DNA from: Tachypleus tridentatus
Lineage: Eukaryota; Arthropoda; Merostomata; Xiphosura; Limulidae
Assembly: GCF_004210375.1 (NCBI RefSeq)
Contig: NW_027467782.1
Coordinates: 27,383,276 to 27,447,275, forward strand
Reading direction: 5' to 3'
DNA length: 64,000 nucleotides
Shown here piece after piece: positions 35,601 to 45,424 of the stretch. The notes beneath the pieces were generated by a model that made no database searches, was not told the origin of the DNA, and saw only the letters and a list, made by a program, of their open reading frames with translations. Both the position numbers and the translations under genes were made by a program. Position 1 is the first letter of the stretch, and each line of letters starts with the position of its first letter.

Positions 35601-38600
35601 CAAGTATATGTGCCACACAACAAACATGTGTTAGAGGTCGCAGTTGAAACACACAACAATCTGAAACTAGGACTAGAATAACGTGGTGAGATTTGTCGCA
35701 GGTATCAACCACGTAACTCATTAGTGACATATGTAAGAACTTACAAACATATGTAGCAACTGCAAGAGGTATTAACCATGTAGCTGATATAGTTCATTAC
35801 TGTGACATGTGGCACATAACTAAAAAATGTAACACGTAACAGCCATGTAACTTGTTACTAATATATGTAATACGATAGGAAAACTTAGGAGGTATCCATC
35901 GTGAAGATGATATCTGTTATATGTAGCAAGTTACATACAATTGTAGGATGTAGCATACACACGTATTAACAATTGTATTGTAACTCGACACATGACTTGC
36001 AACCAAATATTTGATAGGGCAGAGGAGGAAATAAAATATATGATATTAGCAACACACCAGAAGGGCTAGTTTTGTTAAACTGAAAAATTATATGTTACAC
36101 GCACACCAGGGAATAATATATGGGAGTCATGGAGTTAAACAGTTCGTAGCTTCTACCGTTAGCTCCTGTTGCTACTCAGGTTGTGAGTGTAATTAATGAC
36201 AATGATATCCTTTCATTTCATCAACTACAAGTTTTACAAATTTCACGTACTAGCCTTACGTTCATTGAGGGATTGGCAGAATTTCTAAATCCCAAAAAAC
36301 AGTCGCAACTTGCTAATTGTTTTCCCCTTACCTATCGGTTCTCTCGTATATCTCTTGTTCTTTGTTGAAATGTGTAATTGGGTAAAATGTAACGGACGTA
36401 CTAAATAACACCCGCACGTTAACGTTACTCACGTTTTTATACTGCTGAAATTGTTTATTTCACTTCCAAGGAGATTCCATACGTTGAACCACGCACAAGA
36501 CGTTAAAACTCCCACCAAGCAAACGATAACAGAAACGTATAAATTTAAAACAAAAACGAAAAGACAGTGTTTAATCCCTGAATATTTCACAATGTTGACG
36601 TACATTAACACATAAACATATTATCTGCTCACCTGACTGTTTATGCCGAGGATTAGCAGCATGAAGAAGAATACAGTTGCCCATAGAGGTGAATTATGCA
36701 ACTGTGAAACAACTTCAGAGTAGGTGATGAATGCCAACCCTGGACCTGAAGAAAATACATCATGTTAGATTATATCTAAACAAGGACCGTGTTTGTACTC
36801 TGAAAATAACACAGCAGGTCACTGTCTGATAATACTTAGTGTATATTAAGATGTTGATACACTGTAACTTAACAATAGACGTTCATTTTAAATGTTTTAG
36901 AACCAAGATTAAAAAAATATATATTAATAAAGTTTGTTCTGAAATATTCTGTTACACGTTGATTTTGTACAGAAACAGAATTTTTAGTGTTTATATAAAC
37001 AACTGAAGCACTAGAAGACTGAATTATCTTACCGGACTTTACAACGTCAGCAACTTCAGTCCCGTCACCTTTCAAGTAGGCCATGTGTCCGAGGACGGAA
37101 AATACAACGCTACCAGCAAATATACTGGTAGCAGGGTTAATAAGACAAAGAATATATCCGTCTCTAGAAATAAAGATAGAGAAACAATTATGAATGTGTG
37201 CAAAGTGTACAATAATATCCATGGAAACAGAAACACTGAAAGAATAACAAATACAGAGTATAGAGAATTATTACATTATTGAACATTTTGTGCAAATCAT
37301 TGTTAAATAATTAAATTAAAACATAAGAAAACATTTCTTAAGAGTTTGTTTGTTACCGGAAGAAGTTGTGGCTAAACTTGTTGTAACTTCCAAGAGTTAC
37401 GACGGAACCGAAACCAACACCAAAGGTGAAAAACACTTGCGTTCCTGCTGTCACCCAGACCTAATAACATTAATACAATAAATTAATACTGATTACAAAG
37501 AGTTCACTTCTTTAAATTTAACACTAATTTAGTTTAGTTTCGTTTTGATTAAAGAATTATTAACTAGTATTAAAGATTGATAGCAAATAAACGAAAAAAA
37601 ATCGCTTGACAGTTACTGATTAACAATGACACTGTTTTCACTAAAGACGTAAATTACAGTTACATTAGATGGGAAGTTTTATTTGTTGCCCAGTCTGGTT
37701 GTTAGTGTTTGTCTTCAGCGTCAGGGGCATTAAAATGTACGGTTAATCCTACTATTCGTTGGTAAAAGAATATGCCATTGGTTCTGTCCAACAACCTTTA
37801 ACATCTAACATTAATATTTACTGGTGTTTATATCGTATATGAATGTAATAATGATAACATTGGAATATTAATATCATAACAATAACACTTAAATCTCAAT
37901 ATAGTAACAATAACACTTAAATCTCAATATAGTAACAATAACATTTATATATGAATATAATAACAATAACATTAGTATATGAATGTAATAACAATATCAT
38001 AAACGAACCTTGGGATCCAAAAGTTTGTCAAATTGTGGACTAATGTAAAAAAGTAGTCCATCTCCAGCGCCCTCTAACGTCACTCCACGAATAAAAAGAA
38101 CGATTAGAATGACGTATGGAGTGACTGCTGACACCTCAATAATCTGCAAACAATGAACAAATAATAAAGTAAAACAGTCCGAAGATATGAAATAATTAAT
38201 GCCAGAAACATTAAAGATTATTGGATTAAATAAAAGGTGATGTTTTCTTATGATTACTGTAATTGTGTTTTATGTCGTTAGGTGATGTTTTCTTATAATT
38301 ACTGTAATGGTGTTTTATGTCATTAGGTGATGTTTCCTTATAATTCATCATTAGGTGATGTTTCCTTATAATTACTGTAATGGTGTTTTATGTCATCAGG
38401 TAATGTTTTCTTATGAATACTGTAATGGTGTTTTATGTCATTAGGTGATGTTTTCTTATGATTACTGTAATGGTGTTTTATGTCATTAGGTGATGTTTCC
38501 TTATAATTACTGTAATGGTGTTTTATGTCATTAGGTGATGTTTTCTTATTGGTTATTACTGTAATGGTGTTTTATGTCATTAGGTGATCTTTCCTTGTGA

Positions 38601-41600
38601 TTACTGTAATGGTGTTTTATGTCATTAGATGATCTCTCCTTATGATTACTGTAATGGTGTTTGATGTCATTAGGTGATGTTTCCTTATGATTACTGTAAT
38701 GGCGTTTGATGTCATTAGGTGATCTTTCCTTGTGATTACTGTAATGTTTTTTGTTACTATGTGATCTGTTCTTGTAATTACAAAATGGTGTTTTATGTCA
38801 TTAGGTGATGTTTCCTTATGGTTACTGTAACACTGTTTTATGCAATCTTTCCTTTCTTTCCAAGTTTTATTTTAGTTTAAATCTTACCTTGCCACTTCTC
38901 AGTAGACCTTTCCAGATGACGAAATAAACCACAAACCAGGCAAGTAACAAACACAAACTCAGTTCCATGTTCTCACCTCCCAAGTCATGTAATCCCGAAG
39001 TAATCTGTAATGTTCGACGCCTTCAAAAGAGTAATAAATACTGTTTTATTGAAATGTACTATTAAACCAATTTCAGTTAGGATTTCATAATTTTTAATTT
39101 TTGAGTATTAAATGATAAAACTGTCTACTATGGTATTATAAGTACCTTTCAAGCCAATAATAGAAACAAGGAAGGTTATTTAAAAACCAATTATACCTAG
39201 AAATATATGTCCTAAACTTTATCTTACAAGATTAACAATAAGGTTAACTGGGTAAAATTCTCACAAGGTACATGGTGCATCATAACTGGCACATGAGGTG
39301 TCCATTATTATTACAGTCATTGTTAGTTGAGTCTATTCCTAGATGTAGCTACAGTAAGCATCATCTGTTTTTAACCAACTTCTACAAAATATACGTATAA
39401 CAAACATTATAACAGAATTAAAATTAAACAGTTATTTTGAATTATCAATCTTATTTCTAAACCATGAGTCACAACAAATAATGTAAGTGGCCATTGCATT
39501 ATGTTGTCAGATAAAATCCAGACACTGATGTCAGACTAGTCAGCAGGTATGTAAAATCATTTAAGGGTTAGAATTTGAGTGCTTAGAAACGTAATATCTC
39601 AACTCCTACTGCCTTTCATAGGGCTGCAGCAACTGTGAGAAGGCAGTTACGCTTAATATTCAGATACAACCTTAAAAGCATCCTAAAAATTCTAAAAGTT
39701 GAAACTTCCAACCTCCACTATTTTATTTAAAAATGATATTAAACAAAATTTAATCAAATTTAAAATTAAACTTTAATAGAAAGATGTTTGAATTCAAAAT
39801 TTAACAATTATTTTACAAATATTTAAATTTTCTCTCATTTATATAAAACACTACTATTAATATTAATTTTAGGTGTTAACATATCTGCTAAAAGAAGTAT
39901 CTTACATTCTAATACAAATTATCAAAAGTAATCATATTTTTTATATTTTTATCTTTAACTTTGTCATTGTTAAGCACAAAGATACACATTGAGATATCTG
40001 TTACTTGCATTATAAGTCTTCAGACAAACCGTTATGCCACTAGGAAGCCACCTTTACTTCTTTTTTTTTACTATTACAAGTATTTATTTCAATTGAAATT
40101 CTAATACAAATAATTTTATTTAAAAATCAGTAGTTTTGTTTTGAAAATCATTGTATAATTTATAAGAATAAGGAGTTTTTCTTCAAAATATTTTCCTTTT
40201 TTTATTAGTAGATTTACATTGTATAACTTTCTAAGATAGTTATTTTGACGTTAGTTTGTTGTTGTTTTTTTAATTTCGCACAAAGCTGTTTTGTTTGTTT
40301 GTTTTTTGGAATTTCGCACAAAGCTACTCGAGGGCTATTTGTGCTAGCCGTCCCTAATTTAGCAGTGTAAGGCTAGAGGGAAGGCAACTAGTAATCACTA
40401 CCCACCGCCAACTCTTGGGCTACTCTTTTACCAACGAATAGTGCGATTGACCGCCACTTTATAACGCCCCCACGGCTGAAAGGGTGAGCATATTTGGTGC
40501 GACCGGGATTCGAACCCGCGACCCGCAGATTACGAGTCGCATGCCTTACGTGCTCGGCCATGCCGACGTTAGTAAATGAATGTTTGTTAATGGAATTTAT
40601 TTCAATAGAATTGGGAAGATCTTTATTACTCTGAGATTTACCTAGATTGAAACTTAATTGTAAAGGATTAGTTGTTTGTTCTACATGCTTAAACCACATA
40701 TATTATAAGTTAATAAATAAATTATATTATCATTTTACATCGTGGTATATCTTAAAATAAATGTTGAAAATCCACTGTGGCTGGACAAGTTAAACATTTT
40801 GGACTATCGACAATATATTTTTCATAAATTAAAGTAGAAAAATATAAATTACTGGTAAACAGTTAACTGGACTAAAAACCAGTGTACAAATGTGGAAAAT
40901 GAATAAATAATAACATTATGTTGATAGAAAATAGTTATTTAATTGTACTCCCATTGTAATATATATATGTATATATATACATAGAAAACAATATTCTGAG
41001 AACACTAGATCCAAATACGACTTTTATTTATTGATCGAAAATAAAAGATTCATCTGAAAAATAAAAAATTAAACCTACTCCCAGAATTCGGTTACAGGTG
41101 ATTTTGCTTCGGTGGCTGTAATATTAAGATTCGTGATGTTGGTTCCCTCTTTCATACAGTATTTTGTGTTCCACCAATTACCACACGATTCCCAAGGCAG
41201 TGGTGACGTCATTGAGGAAAAGAAGTAGAATATAGTCCAAGCTATTATCACCACGTGGTAGATATTATAAAGACAAACGATGGTCATTGAAGCAAAGCCA
41301 ATTCCTAGTGAAAGTATAGATTACATAACATAAGAACTGTTGACATATTTGAGACACAAGTATGAGTTATATTTATCCGGAAAAGGTGAAAAATACCAAG
41401 GCATTAGAAGTGAACAACAATAGCTACCTTTAAAGATAGGAACTAAATTCCAGACCCCGATACCACCAACGCTGAGGTACTGACCAATGGCCACTTCCAG
41501 GAAGAATAGAGGAGCAGCACACAAGACTAAACAGATGAGGTAGGGAAACAAAAATGCCCCTAAATAACAAACAACAACATATAATCCATTAGAACCATCG

Positions 41601-42984
41601 ATTTAACATTTAGTAAGGTAAAGGTTTCATGTATATTTTGTTGGATTAAACCACAAGACACATACCTCCACCATTTTCATAACACAAGTATGGAAATCGC
41701 AATACGTTTCCAAGACCGACAGAGTAGTTTATAGAACTTAAAACAAAGTCCAGTTTTCCTTCCCATTCCCAACGTTCTGGTTCTTTCTCCTTATCTGGAC
41801 TTGTTACCGACTGGATCATTTCATCAGGTATTGTGATCACTACCGACTGGTTCATTTCATCGGGTATTGTGATCATTTCCACTCCATTTTCTACACTGAC
41901 GGCTTCTGATGTTTCATTTTCAGGAGATATGTTATCCAAAGACGTAACTTTAACACAAGCAAATGCTGTAGAAAACAAAATACACTGTCAAGACATATAT
42001 GTATATATATATATAGTTGAAAAAGCATACAGTTATATACATGTACAGTTGAAGCGATGAAGAAATAAATACACCTCAGAAAACCAGTAAAATAAATTTG
42101 TTTAAATGTTCTGTTTCATTTATTCCATTAGACACAACTTCTAAGTGCACCCACACCCTAAATTGTTTCATTTAAAACCATTTTCATGTGCACATATACA
42201 CAATAATTTATCTAGGGAGACATTAATTCAGTACAATCAAATACATTATGTAACTGTGCGTTCCAAGAGATGTCATTTATGTATATTTACGTTTTATTTA
42301 AGTAGATCAATTTTTAAGTTTTGTTTGTTAAAATTTTTATATTTTAAACTGCCACAATTTCTTCTTTGTTTATATAGTTTTCTAAATTTCTTAAACAAAT
42401 TTTCGAGCATAAAAACCTAGAAATGAAATTCAGAAAGATAATATTAAAACTGAGAATATATTTAACAAAATAATTCCAACATTGCAAAGTCGTTGTCATC
42501 CTTATGTACATTTATTAAAGCCAGGATTGGTCAGAAATTAGGATATTTCTTCGTTCTGCACTTTATTGGTTGATTTTCTGTTCACCCTTTGATTTAATAA
42601 AGCAGTAAGTAAAAACCAGTAGAAAGGTGTTTTCTGCTGTTTGTTGTTCGGTTGCTGTGTGAAGTTCATGTCCCGTGCTTCAAACGTCCACTCTTTTCCT
42701 AAGTTAGTTAATATAGTAGTCCTAATATATTCTTAAGTGAGATTTGAAAGTGAAAAACTCTGCCCGTAGCAATTTTATTTCCTTGACGTCATGACAGGTC
42801 TGTTAAAGAAAAGTTACCAAAACCTGAAGGTCGTTTTGTCGGTCAGTTCTGTTTGTGTCTCAATAAAACGTACATAACAAATCTTACTCCAGTTTCCTTA
42901 TTTTTATAAACATCAGTCACTTAAAAACTTCTTAGTGTTAAATAAAAAAATTAGTTACTTACGATGAGGTGGTGACTTCCTCAT
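29566..42984 (-). CDS. SLC6-family Na+/Cl- dependent transporter, GAT-1 (GABA transporter)-like, 14 coding exons
   Basis: A plasma-membrane symporter of the SLC6 family, which moves a small amino-acid-type substrate with Na+ and Cl-. Coding exons (minus): 42984-42963, 41965-41666, 41559-41428, 41304-41079, 39020-38888, 38143-38009, 37460-37357, 37163-37033, 36745-36633, 33624-33493, 32748-32644, 31594-31494, 30134-29964, 29613-29566. All junctions are GT/AG and phases agree, except at exon 11 where a G-run shifts the frame. Repairing that gives about 616 residues, normal for SLC6. Visible family marks are the TM1 block [18 protein letters not shown], the [10 protein letters not shown] disulfide loop with two NIT glycosylation sites, [46 protein letters not shown] and the TM12-region [10 protein letters not shown] glycine (residue 91) sits where monoamine carriers have Asp, so an amino-acid substrate is expected. 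The closest remembered match is GAT-1. Several site residues deviate (see findings), so GABA itself is uncertain. Confidence 0.93.
29822..29890. repeat. Stray units of the 37-bp minisatellite in the transporter's last intron
   Basis: CAATATGATCATATACTAAA and GATCTAGTGTTAGTAATATG follow directly. They match the main array, so the terminal coding exon (29613-29566) lies between array parts. Confidence 0.85.
29964..30134 (-). CDS. Transporter coding exon 13 (TM12)
   Basis: Acceptor TTTCCTTTAG, donor AAGGAC/GTGAGT. It encodes [38 protein letters not shown] and GSLKD. It joins exon 12 in phase 0, which leaves the exon-like segment near 30407 unused. Confidence 0.93.
30407..30490 (-). other. Exon-like segment in the last-but-one intron, not used in the deduced mRNA
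   Basis: The minus strand is open for about 28 codons and reads [22 protein letters not shown], then a perfect donor CACT/GTAAGT. No good acceptor precedes it, and exons 12 and 13 already join in phase without it. It may be an alternative exon, a decayed duplicate or chance. Confidence 0.25.
30682..30957 (-). repeat. SINE-A copy, full length, in transporter intron 12
   Basis: GAGTTTCGTGCAAAGC to CTGACCGTATCGGTCC, moderately diverged. Confidence 0.9.
31494..31594 (-). CDS. Transporter coding exon 12 (TM11)
   Basis: Acceptor AATTATTTCAG, donor TGTTTG/GTAAGT. It encodes [20 protein letters not shown] and the TM11 segment [14 protein letters not shown]. The IEEM.GYRP motif is an SLC6 hallmark. 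Confidence 0.93.
31787..32051 (+). repeat. SINE-A copy, full length, in transporter intron 11
   Basis: GGCCCCTGGTGGTTAGGGCG head to an AACAAAACAAAA tail. Opposite to the gene. Confidence 0.9.
32220..32545. repeat. Degenerate tandem repeat in transporter intron 11
   Basis: Units share TTCTAGGGTTAACTTG, AGAATAATATATCATCATC and ATAGTACAACAGCA in changing lengths. Confidence 0.75.
32644..32748 (-). CDS. Transporter coding exon 11 (TM10), frame broken by a G-run
   Basis: Donor TATG/GTAAGT. It encodes [19 protein letters not shown]..., the TM10 consensus. The acceptor TTTTCAG is followed by seven Gs and one C before ATG, 8 bases where 6 or 9 are needed to keep phase with exon 10. The family has Gly-Gly here (6 bases). 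The excess looks like a homopolymer error or a recent indel. Confidence 0.85.
33035..33265. repeat. Degenerate ~38-bp tandem repeat in transporter intron 10
   Basis: Recurring ATTAGACATCATG(C/T)ACTACACA with CACCCAACAT or TCATC spacers. Confidence 0.75.
33493..33624 (-). CDS. Transporter coding exon 10 (TM8 end to TM9)
   Basis: Acceptor TTGTTTTTCAG, donor ACTAAG/GTATGT. Phase 0, 44 codons. [20 protein letters not shown] is nearly identical in pattern to GAT-1 family members. TM9 and GLPMVTK follow. Confidence 0.94.
33728..35311 (+). mobile_element. Tc1-type transposon with ~200-bp terminal inverted repeats, inside transporter intron 9
   Basis: Flanked by TA. The outer ends read CACTGCTAACCAAAATCTTA and the inverse of CACTGCTGGCCAAAATCTTA. 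The inverted similarity continues for about 200 bases to GATCAAAAGTTTAAGACC (33919) and its inverse (35105-35122). It lies antisense to the host gene. Confidence 0.88.
34055..35051 (+). pseudogene. Tc1/Bari-like transposase, broken
   Basis: Starts [20 protein letters not shown], then an immediate TAA. It continues [36 protein letters not shown] (first catalytic Asp) and WHDKDI. A TGA replaces the usual Trp at 34610, a frameshift follows near 34640, then [12 protein letters not shown] (Asp replaced by Asn) and NPIENVWG, with a TAG after it. It ends at TAA 35051. Confidence 0.85.
35560..36060. repeat. Low-complexity degenerate repeat in transporter intron 9
   Basis: Recurrent short phrases (ATGTAACTTGTTACTAATAT, TATGTAGCAA, GTAACACGTAAC) without a fixed unit length. 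Confidence 0.4.
36633..36745 (-). CDS. Transporter coding exon 9 (TM8 start)
   Basis: Acceptor TTTTCTTCAG, donor AGTCAG/GTGAGC. It encodes [37 protein letters not shown]. The family motif LG(I/L)DSQ here has Asn430 in place of Asp, a second-sodium-site position in GAT-1. Confidence 0.94.
37033..37163 (-). CDS. Transporter coding exon 8 (TM7)
   Basis: Acceptor TTTATTTCTAG, donor GTCCG/GTAAGA. It encodes [29 protein letters not shown] and a hydrophilic loop. Asn360 and Ser364 of the Na1/Cl- sites are retained. The intervening NSxTS serine is proline, and the usual Phe of AGF is serine. Confidence 0.93.
37357..37460 (-). CDS. Transporter coding exon 7 (TM6)
   Basis: Acceptor TGTTATTAG, donor TTCCG/GTAACA. 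It encodes [19 protein letters not shown], then LGSYNKF. The glutamine of the chloride site is kept (residue 324). The next ion-site serine is replaced by threonine (328), a conservative change. Confidence 0.93.
37716..37785 (+). repeat. SINE-A fragment in transporter intron 6
   Basis: AGGGGCATTAAAATGTACGG and ATCCTACTATTCGTTGGTAA from the middle of the element. Confidence 0.75.
37845..38000. repeat. ~31-bp tandem repeat in transporter intron 6
   Basis: Five units of AATA(T/G)(A)GTAACAATAACA plus CTTAAATCTCAA or TTATATATGAA. It ends next to the exon 6 donor. Confidence 0.75.
38009..38143 (-). CDS. Transporter coding exon 6 (TM5)
   Basis: Acceptor TTGTTTGCAG, donor CCCAAG/GTTCGT. Phase 0 at both ends, 45 codons. 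It contains [23 protein letters not shown] and [10 protein letters not shown], matching the TM5 and extracellular loop 3 consensus. Confidence 0.93.
38219..38850. repeat. ~45-bp minisatellite in transporter intron 5
   Basis: About 13 units of GTCATTAGGTGATGTTTCCT TATGATTACTGTAATGGTGTTTTAT with small variants. It sits between exons 6 and 5 and ends about 40 bases before the exon 5 donor. Confidence 0.93.
38888..39020 (-). CDS. Transporter coding exon 5 (TM4)
   Basis: Acceptor CTTTTGAAG, donor GGCAAG/GTAAGAT. It encodes [15 protein letters not shown], then the TM4 hydrophobic stretch ending in [11 protein letters not shown], the standard SLC6 junction before TM5. It begins with the third base of the Glu codon split from exon 4. 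Confidence 0.92.
39590..39728. repeat. Dispersed ~120-bp repeat, copy A
   Basis: TTTCATAGGGCTGCAGCAAC ... GAAGGCAGTTACGCTTAAT ... TTCCAACCTCCACTA matches 50520-50640 in order and spacing. It lies in transporter intron 4. Confidence 0.6.
39960..40055 (-). repeat. SINE-B copy, old, in transporter intron 4
   Basis: TTAAGCACAAAGATACACAT and TTATGCCACTAGGAAGCC in inverse orientation. Confidence 0.6.
40262..40566 (-). repeat. SINE-A copy, full length, with duplicated 3' end, in transporter intron 4
   Basis: ATTTCGCACAAAGCT occurs twice (40272 and 40312), so the tail carries a second copy of the 3' end or a tandem insertion. The head ends in GGCCATGCCGACG. Confidence 0.93.
41079..41304 (-). CDS. 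Transporter coding exon 4 (TM3 and extracellular loop 2)
   Basis: Acceptor TTTCACTAG, donor TGGGA/GTAGGT. TM3 reads [13 protein letters not shown]. The position after NIY, normally a conserved tyrosine that contacts substrate, is histidine (CAC). The loop then has the conserved cysteine pair in [14 protein letters not shown], two N-I-T glycosylation sequons and TEFWE. Confidence 0.93.
41428..41559 (-). CDS. Transporter coding exon 3 (TM2)
   Basis: Acceptor GTTATTTAG, donor AAAG/GTAGCT. It encodes GAFLFPYLI..., the hydrophobic TM2, then [10 protein letters not shown] and [14 protein letters not shown]. The GQY..GG.GVW pattern is typical of the GAT-1 branch. The tyrosine at residue 114 corresponds to the chloride-site tyrosine of the family. 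Confidence 0.93.
41666..41965 (-). CDS. Transporter coding exon 2 (cytoplasmic N-terminus and TM1)
   Basis: Acceptor TTTTCTACAG, donor GAG/GTATGT. It encodes residues 8-107: a hydrophilic acidic N-terminal tail, then KLDFVLSS and the TM1 signature. The tail contains two near-identical 12-residue units ([10 protein letters not shown].) from a 36-bp tandem duplication. TM1 reads [14 protein letters not shown] where the family norm is VGYAVGLGNVWRFP. Confidence 0.92.
42963..42984 (-). CDS. Transporter coding exon 1 (start codon)
   Basis: ATG AGG AAG TCA CCA CCT CAT C, then GTAAGT. The start has A at -3. The single leftover base joins CA of the next exon to make a proline codon, so phase supports this start. 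It fits better than an ATG lying in intronic sequence just before 41965. The 5' UTR presumably extends upstream but its start cannot be placed. Confidence 0.75.
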
Positions 42985-43019
42985 TTTAAATTAACAATAT
43001 ACAGTCGCCTAAGATGTAA

Positions 43020-43450
43020 TTTTCACCTTCAACTGTTATAACAACAACAAAAAACAAAACATTTACTTATGATTTGATAGTACCTTCCATATGTTAGAAT
43101 ATCAATAGTTAGACGCTTAAGGTGTAGTGTTCACTTCCAACATAACAACAAAACAACATTTACTTATGATTTGATTGTACCTTCCATATGTTAGGATATC
43201 AATAGTTAGACACTTAAGGTGTAGTGTTCACTTCCAACCGTTATAACAACAACAACAAAAACAAAACATTTACTTATGATTTGATTGAACCTTCCATATG
43301 TTAGAATATCAATAGGTAGTCGCTTAAGGTGTAGTGTTCACTTCTTACCGTTATAACACCAACAACAAAACAACATTTACTTATGATTTGATTGTACCTT
43401 CCATATGTTAGAATATCAATAGGCAGTCGCTTAAGGTGTAATATTGACCT
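43020..43450. repeat. ~107-bp tandem repeat, four copies, upstream of the transporter start
   Basis: Repeated blocks ACATTTACTTATGATTTGAT, CCTTCCATATGTTAG, ATATCAATAG and TTAAGGTGTAGTGTTCACTTC. The block begins about 35 bases upstream of the ATG on the minus strand. It is therefore in the 5' UTR, an upstream intron or the promoter. Confidence 0.93.
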
Positions 43451-44534
43451 TCAGTTGATCGGAGAACAAAACCAGTAATCTGAGAAGTGATATTGGCTAT
43501 GTGTTGAGATAAAATATTCATTCAGTGTTGTTGAGTTTATCAACAAGTGCGAATAATGAATGACGTGTAGTGATTTGTTTATAAAAAATGCGACGATTTG
43601 TCCTGATTTCTTTGAGTATTACAATTTGAACAATTGTTAGTCAAGTCTAGCACTACAACACTTGCAAATGTGTTTACAGTTATGAAACTTGAAATAGTGG
43701 TTATAAAATAAATTGAAACACTTAAGGTAAGTACATGTACCTCTTTTACTGTTATGTATGTTTTAGGTTAAGATTAAAACACAGCCGGCTTCATTTCGAT
43801 ACTAAATGTGAATCGTATTTGATTAACAAAGATATATAAAATAAACACGTCTTTCGCTTCATAACAAAACCTGTCACGTCATCTAATACATGGCCTCAAA
43901 TGAAAATCTGGTGGACAAAAAGAATGGTGTGTCTTACTGTTAGACATACATTAATACTAAAATGTCGTTCTTCGCCAGCTGATGTAATTAATACCATTTC
44001 CTTTAGCATAGTTAGTTTAATGTTTCATATGCGATAAACAACAGAAATAACCGTATTTCTTACTAAATATTATTAAACACAAAGATTAATACATTTGACT
44101 TATAACAACAAAACAGGAACGAAACGTTTCATATTCCAAGCTGGTAAAAAAACTGTGTCGATAACGATGTGATATTCAGTTTTAAAATTTGATTTGTATT
44201 CCAACCATTTGTTTTAAAGGCGGGGTAATCTCACCTGGAAACCAATGCTATAGCTGTTTCTTACAATGGAAAATGTGATATGAAAAACGAGAAAAAAACG
44301 TTACAAAAGACACCGAATGTTGTGTTCTCTTTCTTCTCGTTTAAATAAAATTACCCAATTGCTTTTTTCTATGGTTTATTCTCGTATTGTAGGTGATGTT
44401 CACTATACTATTTTTGCCTGTTTGTTATTATACTTTAAGAGTAAAATATTTCCTCTATTATAAAACACTTACGAAAAAAACACAAACAACTATGAAGGCT
44501 GTTGAAATAAATCTGTGCATCTAAAAGCACAGAA
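43451..44534. other. Upstream region of the transporter gene, unassigned
   Basis: Upstream of the tandem repeat on the minus strand, so the promoter may lie here. I could not identify a TATA box with a supported start site. No exons recognised. Confidence 0.4.
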
Positions 44535-45192
44535 ACAAAAGTAAGCACCTCCGTATTCACATACCAATTTCCGCATCTGCACGAGAATTTACGAAATAAG
44601 CACCTACACGCACGCCTATACTGGTAATGGAATATATAAAATAAGCACCTGTGCCGTCATTTAGAAATTTATGCACTTTCACGTGCGTGTACGAAGGCAA
44701 GTTCATGTGCGTTGATCTACCAATTTATCTATCTGTGTGCAAATGTGCTAAAATAAGTATTTCTTTAAACCTGCATGTACCAATTTACACATTACTGTGC
44801 CCATTTACGAAAATAAACATCTGCACGCGTGTCTACAAGCTTAGTATTTATCGTGCTCATATACTTTGATAAACTCCTAGACGCAAGTCCAAAAATAAGC
44901 ACCTGCGCGCTCATCTAAGAAGTACAACACCTGCGAGTATGTCTACCAATTTAATAATTTCTGGCAAAAATAACAAAATAAGAATCTGTGCGCGCATCTA
45001 AGATATTCAATACTTGATATGGCATTTATCAATTAATTAACTTCGCTAACATTTAACAGAACAAGCATCTATGCGAGCTTCCACAGAATTAACACCTGCA
45101 CGCTCAACTACAAAATTAACACTTGCGCGAGAATGTTGCAATTTACCCACCAGTCCTCGTATATTGGAAAATAAGCACATGCGCGCGCATTT
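44535..45192. repeat. Degenerate repeat rich in AATAAGCACCTGCGCGC-type phrases
   Basis: The phrases AAATAAGCACCT, GC(A/G)CGC(A/G)(T/C)..TCTAC and AATTTAC recur every 30-60 bases. CpG content is unusually high for this AT-rich window. There is no coding pattern. Confidence 0.6.
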
Positions 45193-45424
45193 TAATTTCG
45201 CACAAAGCTACTCGAGGGCTATTTGTGCTAGCCGTCCCTAATTAAGCAGTGTAAGGCTAGAGGGAAGGCAACTAGTCATTGCTACCCACCGCCAACTCTT
45301 GGGCTACTCTTTTACCAACGAATAGTGAGATTGACCGTTACATTATAACGTCCCAAAGACTGGGAGGGCGAGTATGTTTGGTGCGACGGAGATTCGAACC
45401 CGAATACCTGATCATGCCGGGCCT
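45193..45424 (-). repeat. SINE-A copy
   Basis: AATTTCGCACAAAGCTACTC to GATTCGAACCCG. Part of the tRNA head is deleted. Confidence 0.92.

Noticed and set aside
36869-37282. Long frames on both strands over exon 8
   Set aside because: They are read-through of exon 8 into its introns on the minus strand and its shadow on the plus strand. Only 37163-37033 is coding.
41967-41978. ATG at 41978 as the transporter start
   Set aside because: It is inside the polypyrimidine/acceptor sequence TTTTGTTTTCTACAG. Exon 1 at 42984-42963 joins in phase and has a better context.
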